Positions 61,261 through 64,000 of a DNA stretch of 64,000 bases are shown here, one piece after another. Source of the DNA: Flavobacterium sp. Root186 (GTDB lineage Bacteria; Bacteroidota; Bacteroidia; Flavobacteriales; Flavobacteriaceae); the NCBI RefSeq assembly GCF_001428525.1, contig NZ_LMHW01000013.1, positions 715,132 to 779,131 on the forward strand. The letters are read 5' to 3'. Both the position numbers and the translations under genes were made by a program. The number at the start of each line of letters is the position of its first letter. Within the stretch, counting starts at the first letter, position 1. The notes under the pieces were generated by a model, which saw only the letters and a program-made list of their open reading frames with translations, was not told the origin of the DNA and searched no databases.

Positions 61261-62520
61261 TTACGAAACGTCTACTGTTGTACGTTCTGCAATTTCCTTA
61301 TAAATTCCGTTAACTAATTTCTCACGAATAGCTTCAAAAGCAGTTAATGTTTCTTTGATGTCTGCTAAAGTATGAGAAGCCGTTGGAATCATTCTTAACA
61401 AAATAATTCCTTTTGGTATAACCGGATAAACAACAATAGAAAGGAAAATACCATAGTTTTCTCTTAAATCGTTTACCATTACCATTGCTTCAGGAATACT
61501 TCCTTCTAAATAAACCGGAGTAATACAAGTATTTGTGTCTCCAATATTGAATCCTTTTTCTTTAAGACCGCTTTGTAATGCATTTACATTTTCCCAAAGT
61601 TTATCTTTAATTGAAGATGAATTACGCAATAACTCTAAACGTTTCAAAGAACCAATTGTTTGAATCATTGGCAATGCTTTTGCAAACATCTGCGAACGTA
61701 AATTGTATTTTAAGTAATCGATAACTGTTTTATCTGCAGCAACAAAAGCTCCAATATTTGCCATTGATTTTGCAAAAGTCGAGAAGTAAACATCGATATC
61801 ATCCTGAACTCCCTGCTCCTCACCTGCTCCGGCACCTGTTTTACCAAGTGTCCCAAAACCATGCGCATCATCAACTAATAAACGGAAATTGTATTTTTGC
61901 TTCATTGCAACAATTTCTTTCAGTTTTCCTTGCTGTCCGCGCATTCCAAAAACACCTTCGGTAATAAATAAAATACCTCCGCCTGTTTCTTCGGCCATTT
62001 TAGTAGCACGCTGCAGGTTTTTCTCCATACTTTCAAGATCATTGTGCTTGTATGTAAAACGTTTACCCATATGCAAACGAACACCATCAATAATACAAGC
62101 ATGTGAATCTACATCATAAACAATAATATCATTTTTTGTAACCAGGGCATCAATAATAGATACCATTCCCTGATAACCAAAATTCAACAAATAGGCTGAC
62201 TCTTTCATTACAAAATCAGCTAATTCATTTTCTAATTGTTCATGATAAGTTGTGTGTCCAGACATCATACGAGCTCCCATAGGATAAGCCGCACCATATT
62301 GAATTGCTGCTTCTGTATCTGCTTTACGAACTTCTGGATGATTAGCTAAACCTAAATAATCATTTAAACTCCAGTTTAAAATATTTTTTCCATGAAACGT
62401 CATTCTCGGACCCAACTCTCCTTCTAACTTTGGGAAAACGTAATAACCTTCTGCCTGAGAAGCCCATTTTCCTAAAGGTCCTTTATTGTCCTGAATTCTT
62501 TCGAATAAATCTTTTACCAT
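61261..62520 (-). CDS. Alpha-oxoamine synthase, probably cysteate acyltransferase for sulfonolipid synthesis
   Basis: 419-residue PLP enzyme of the alpha-oxoamine synthase family (serine palmitoyltransferase, KBL, BioF). The PLP lysine is K251 in FSTFAKSMANIGAF; H140 in VDSHACIIDG stacks on the cofactor, and D217/H220 in LLVDDAHGFG hold it. Substrate-side blocks are NWSLNDYLGLANHPEV and YPMGARMMSGHTTYHEQLE. In Flavobacterium, a member of this family condenses cysteate with a fatty acyl group to start sulfonolipid (capnine) synthesis. I favour that over serine palmitoylation, but the sequence alone does not decide it. Confidence 0.85.
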   Translation of the reverse strand: MVKDLFERIQDNKGPLGKWASQAEGYYVFPKLEGELGPRMTFHGKNILNWSLNDYLGLANHPEVRKADTEAAIQYGAAYPMGARMMSGHTTYHEQLENELADFVMKESAYLLNFGYQGMVSIIDALVTKNDIIVYDVDSHACIIDGVRLHMGKRFTYKHNDLESMEKNLQRATKMAEETGGGILFITEGVFGMRGQQGKLKEIVAMKQKYNFRLLVDDAHGFGTLGKTGAGAGEEQGVQDDIDVYFSTFAKSMANIGAFVAADKTVIDYLKYNLRSQMFAKALPMIQTIGSLKRLELLRNSSSIKDKLWENVNALQSGLKEKGFNIGDTNTCITPVYLEGSIPEAMVMVNDLRENYGIFLSIVVYPVIPKGIILLRMIPTASHTLADIKETLTAFEAIREKLVNGIYKEIAERTTVDVS

Positions 62521-62734
62521 AAATATATTTTGAAGTAATAATTTTATTTATACAGGTCGCAAAAATAATGATTATTATTCTAAAATAGAGTTGGGCATTT
62601 GTTTTTATTAAAAAAATATCAAAATATTAATTTACAAAAAATTTACATCTGCTTAAAGAATTGAATTTAAAACAATTAAGTGTAATAAAAGTGTACGCAT
62701 TAATTTAATATAAAGGTTTTATTAGTAAGTATTT

Positions 62735-62750
62735 CATGACTTTTATCATA
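62735..62750 (+). promoter_or_regulatory. Crp/Fnr-like operator upstream of nirK
   Basis: ATGACTTTTATCAT is a near-palindrome with the TGA-N6-TCA core of Crp/Fnr-family sites, centred at 62742.5. A -7-like TATTTTTA at 62772-62779 puts the start near 62785, so the centre would be near -42, the usual place for a class II activator. Confidence 0.5.
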
Positions 62751-62771
62751 ATAAAAGATAAAATAGTCCTT

Positions 62772-62779
62772 TATTTTTA
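62772..62779 (+). promoter_or_regulatory. Putative -7 element of nirK
   Basis: TATTTTTA differs from TAnnTTTG in the last base only, a weakness that would fit activator dependence. The ATG is 34 bp downstream. Confidence 0.4.
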
Positions 62780-62813
62780 CTCCTGATTTAAAACTAAATA
62801 AAACCAAAACCTT

Positions 62814-64000
62814 ATGAAAAAGAAAAATGACATTTCGATTAAAATGAACATGTTGTTATGCTTACTTTTTACTATTCTTTTAGGAAGCTGTAAAAAAGAA
62901 GAATCAGTAAATTATACTGATATAATGACCGAAGGAGAAATGAATGCTGAACTTACGGCTCCGCCAATGGTGCCAAAACCCGTGGGAAACAGAACTGCCA
63001 TGAAACTAAAATTAAACATGGAAATCAAAGAGCAGGAAGGTACAATGACCGATGGAGTAAAATATACGTATTGGACATTTGGAGGCTCTGTACCGGGGAG
63101 TTTTATCAGAACACGTGTTGGCGATGAAGTAGAGTTTCATTTAAAAAACCATCCCGACAATAAACTGCCGCATAATATTGATTTACATGCTGTAACCGGA
63201 CCTGGCGGGGGAGCGACTTCTTCTCTTGTTGCCCCGGGACATGAAAAAGTTTTCAGCTTTAAAGTTATCAATCCGGGATTGTATGTATATCATTGTGCAA
63301 CAGCACCTGTGGGAATGCATATTGCAAATGGTATGTATGGTTTAATTTTGGTTGAACCAGAAGGCGGGCTTCCTCCTGTTGACAAGGAATATTATGTTAT
63401 GCAGGGCGATTTCTATACGCAGGGCGAATATGGCGTAAAAGGTCTGCAGCCATTCGATATGAATAAAGCCGTAAAAGAAACTCCTGATTATGTTGTATTT
63501 AACGGAAAAGTAGGTTCGCTCACAAACGGAAACGAGCTAACGGCCAAAGTTGGAGAAACAGTACGTTTATATGTAGGGAACGGCGGTCCAAACTTAGTAT
63601 CTTCTTTTCATGTTATTGGAGAAATATTCGACCACGTTCATCTTGAGGGCGGAAACGTAATTAATAAAAACGTTCAAACCACTTTAATTCCGGCCGGCGG
63701 TGCTGCAATTGTAGACTTTAAAGTAGAAACTCCGGGAACTTTTATTCTGGTTGACCATTCTATTTTTAGAGCCTTTAATAAAGGAGCGCTAGGAATGCTG
63801 AAAGTGGAAGGAAAAGAAAATAAAAACATTTATTCCGGAACGATTCAGGAAGGAATTTATCTGCCAGAAGGCGGAACGATTCAAAAAATGCCTGAAAGTA
63901 CTACTGCAAAAGCTGCAACACCTAAACGAACTACCGAAGAGAGAATAAAAATTGGAAAAGAAATTTTTGGTACAACTTGTTTCGCCTGTCACCAATCTGA
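62814..64000 (+). CDS. nirK: Copper nitrite reductase with C-terminal cytochrome c domain, 3' end beyond the window
   Basis: 395 codons are visible, cut at the window end. NirK reduces nitrite to nitric oxide in the periplasm. The lipoprotein signal ends at LLGSC (C26). Two cupredoxin domains follow: LPHNIDLHAVTGPGGG, VYHCATAPVGMHIANGMYG (type 1 copper His, Cys, Met and type 2 histidines), SSFHVIGEIFDHVHLEGG and LVDHSIFRAFNKGALGML (last type 2 His). After an Ala/Thr/Pro linker, KIGKEIFGTTCFACHQS begins a cytochrome c domain with its CxxCH heme site. A Crp/Fnr-like site lies upstream. Confidence 0.95.
   Translation, partial: MKKKNDISIKMNMLLCLLFTILLGSCKKEESVNYTDIMTEGEMNAELTAPPMVPKPVGNRTAMKLKLNMEIKEQEGTMTDGVKYTYWTFGGSVPGSFIRTRVGDEVEFHLKNHPDNKLPHNIDLHAVTGPGGGATSSLVAPGHEKVFSFKVINPGLYVYHCATAPVGMHIANGMYGLILVEPEGGLPPVDKEYYVMQGDFYTQGEYGVKGLQPFDMNKAVKETPDYVVFNGKVGSLTNGNELTAKVGETVRLYVGNGGPNLVSSFHVIGEIFDHVHLEGGNVINKNVQTTLIPAGGAAIVDFKVETPGTFILVDHSIFRAFNKGALGMLKVEGKENKNIYSGTIQEGIYLPEGGTIQKMPESTTAKAATPKRTTEERIKIGKEIFGTTCFACHQS

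Noticed and set aside
1..64000. tRNA, rRNA, insertion sequences, prophage or plasmid functions
   Set aside because: I looked for T-loop-like GTTCRANYC segments, transposase DDE/HUH motifs, integrases and phage structural genes and found none.

Overview
The window is a contiguous piece of a Bacteroidota chromosome, most probably a Flavobacterium close to F. johnsoniae. Supporting signs are the AT-rich sequence, a SusC/SusD polysaccharide locus, carboxypeptidase-regulatory-domain TonB receptors, TAnnTTTG-type promoter elements, A-rich leaders instead of Shine-Dalgarno sites, a cysteate/serine acyltransferase of the sulfonolipid type, and many proteins recognisable only as Flavobacteriia-restricted families (DUF6146, DUF6787, DUF4834, TIGR02117, TIGR02757). 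I saw no tRNA, rRNA, CRISPR array, insertion sequence or prophage.

Layout. 1-8.9 kb: mostly minus-strand housekeeping genes (a partial lipoprotein, parE, pncB, a transglutaminase-like protein, an FMN reductase, a YihY/BrkB membrane protein, a TIGR02117 protein, ychF). 9-13 kb: a stand-alone TonB-dependent receptor and a secreted carboxypeptidase-regulatory-domain protein. 13.1-17 kb: a ferredoxin divergent from a LuxC-like acyl-CoA reductase, serC and serA (serine biosynthesis). 17-24.5 kb: small conserved proteins, a LolD-like ABC ATPase carrying an unexpected membrane hairpin, TIGR02757, a DEAD-box-type helicase and a lactonase. 24.6-36.5 kb: a BatA-like/dihydroorotase-like/esterase operon, an MBL-fold operon, a conserved 486-residue protein, bcp, nth, a TPR protein, and a sigma factor followed by an unlisted 47-residue ORF. 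36.7-48.5 kb: a beta-glucan (laminarin-type) utilisation locus with two GH16 enzymes, a PKD-like lipoprotein, SusD, SusC and a membrane-spanning propeller/Y_Y_Y/LuxR regulator. 48.8-64 kb: uvrA, a surface-glycan cluster (flippase, GT4, YfhO), a GNAT protein, the sulfonolipid-type acyltransferase, and a NirK nitrite reductase with a C-terminal cytochrome c domain cut by the window end.

How the genes work together. SerC/SerA form two steps of serine synthesis. The glycan locus has the expected logic: surface GH16 enzymes cut the glucan, SusD and the PKD lipoprotein bind it, SusC imports it and the adjacent regulator senses it. YfhO, GT4 and flippase probably build or decorate a lipid-linked glycan.

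The best leads for something new are (1) the LolD-like ATPase with an in-frame insert of about 75 residues that looks like two transmembrane helices; (2) a family of nested inverted repeats made of reduplicated 8-16 bp words that wrap terminators at several gene boundaries, one with perfect 28-bp arms around a perfect 15-bp terminator stem; (3) a separate repeat (TCCTTCGACTTCGCTCAGGA type) that is extragenic at four places but coding inside the acyl-CoA reductase; and (4) a nirK promoter with a Crp/Fnr-like palindrome placed as for a class II activator.
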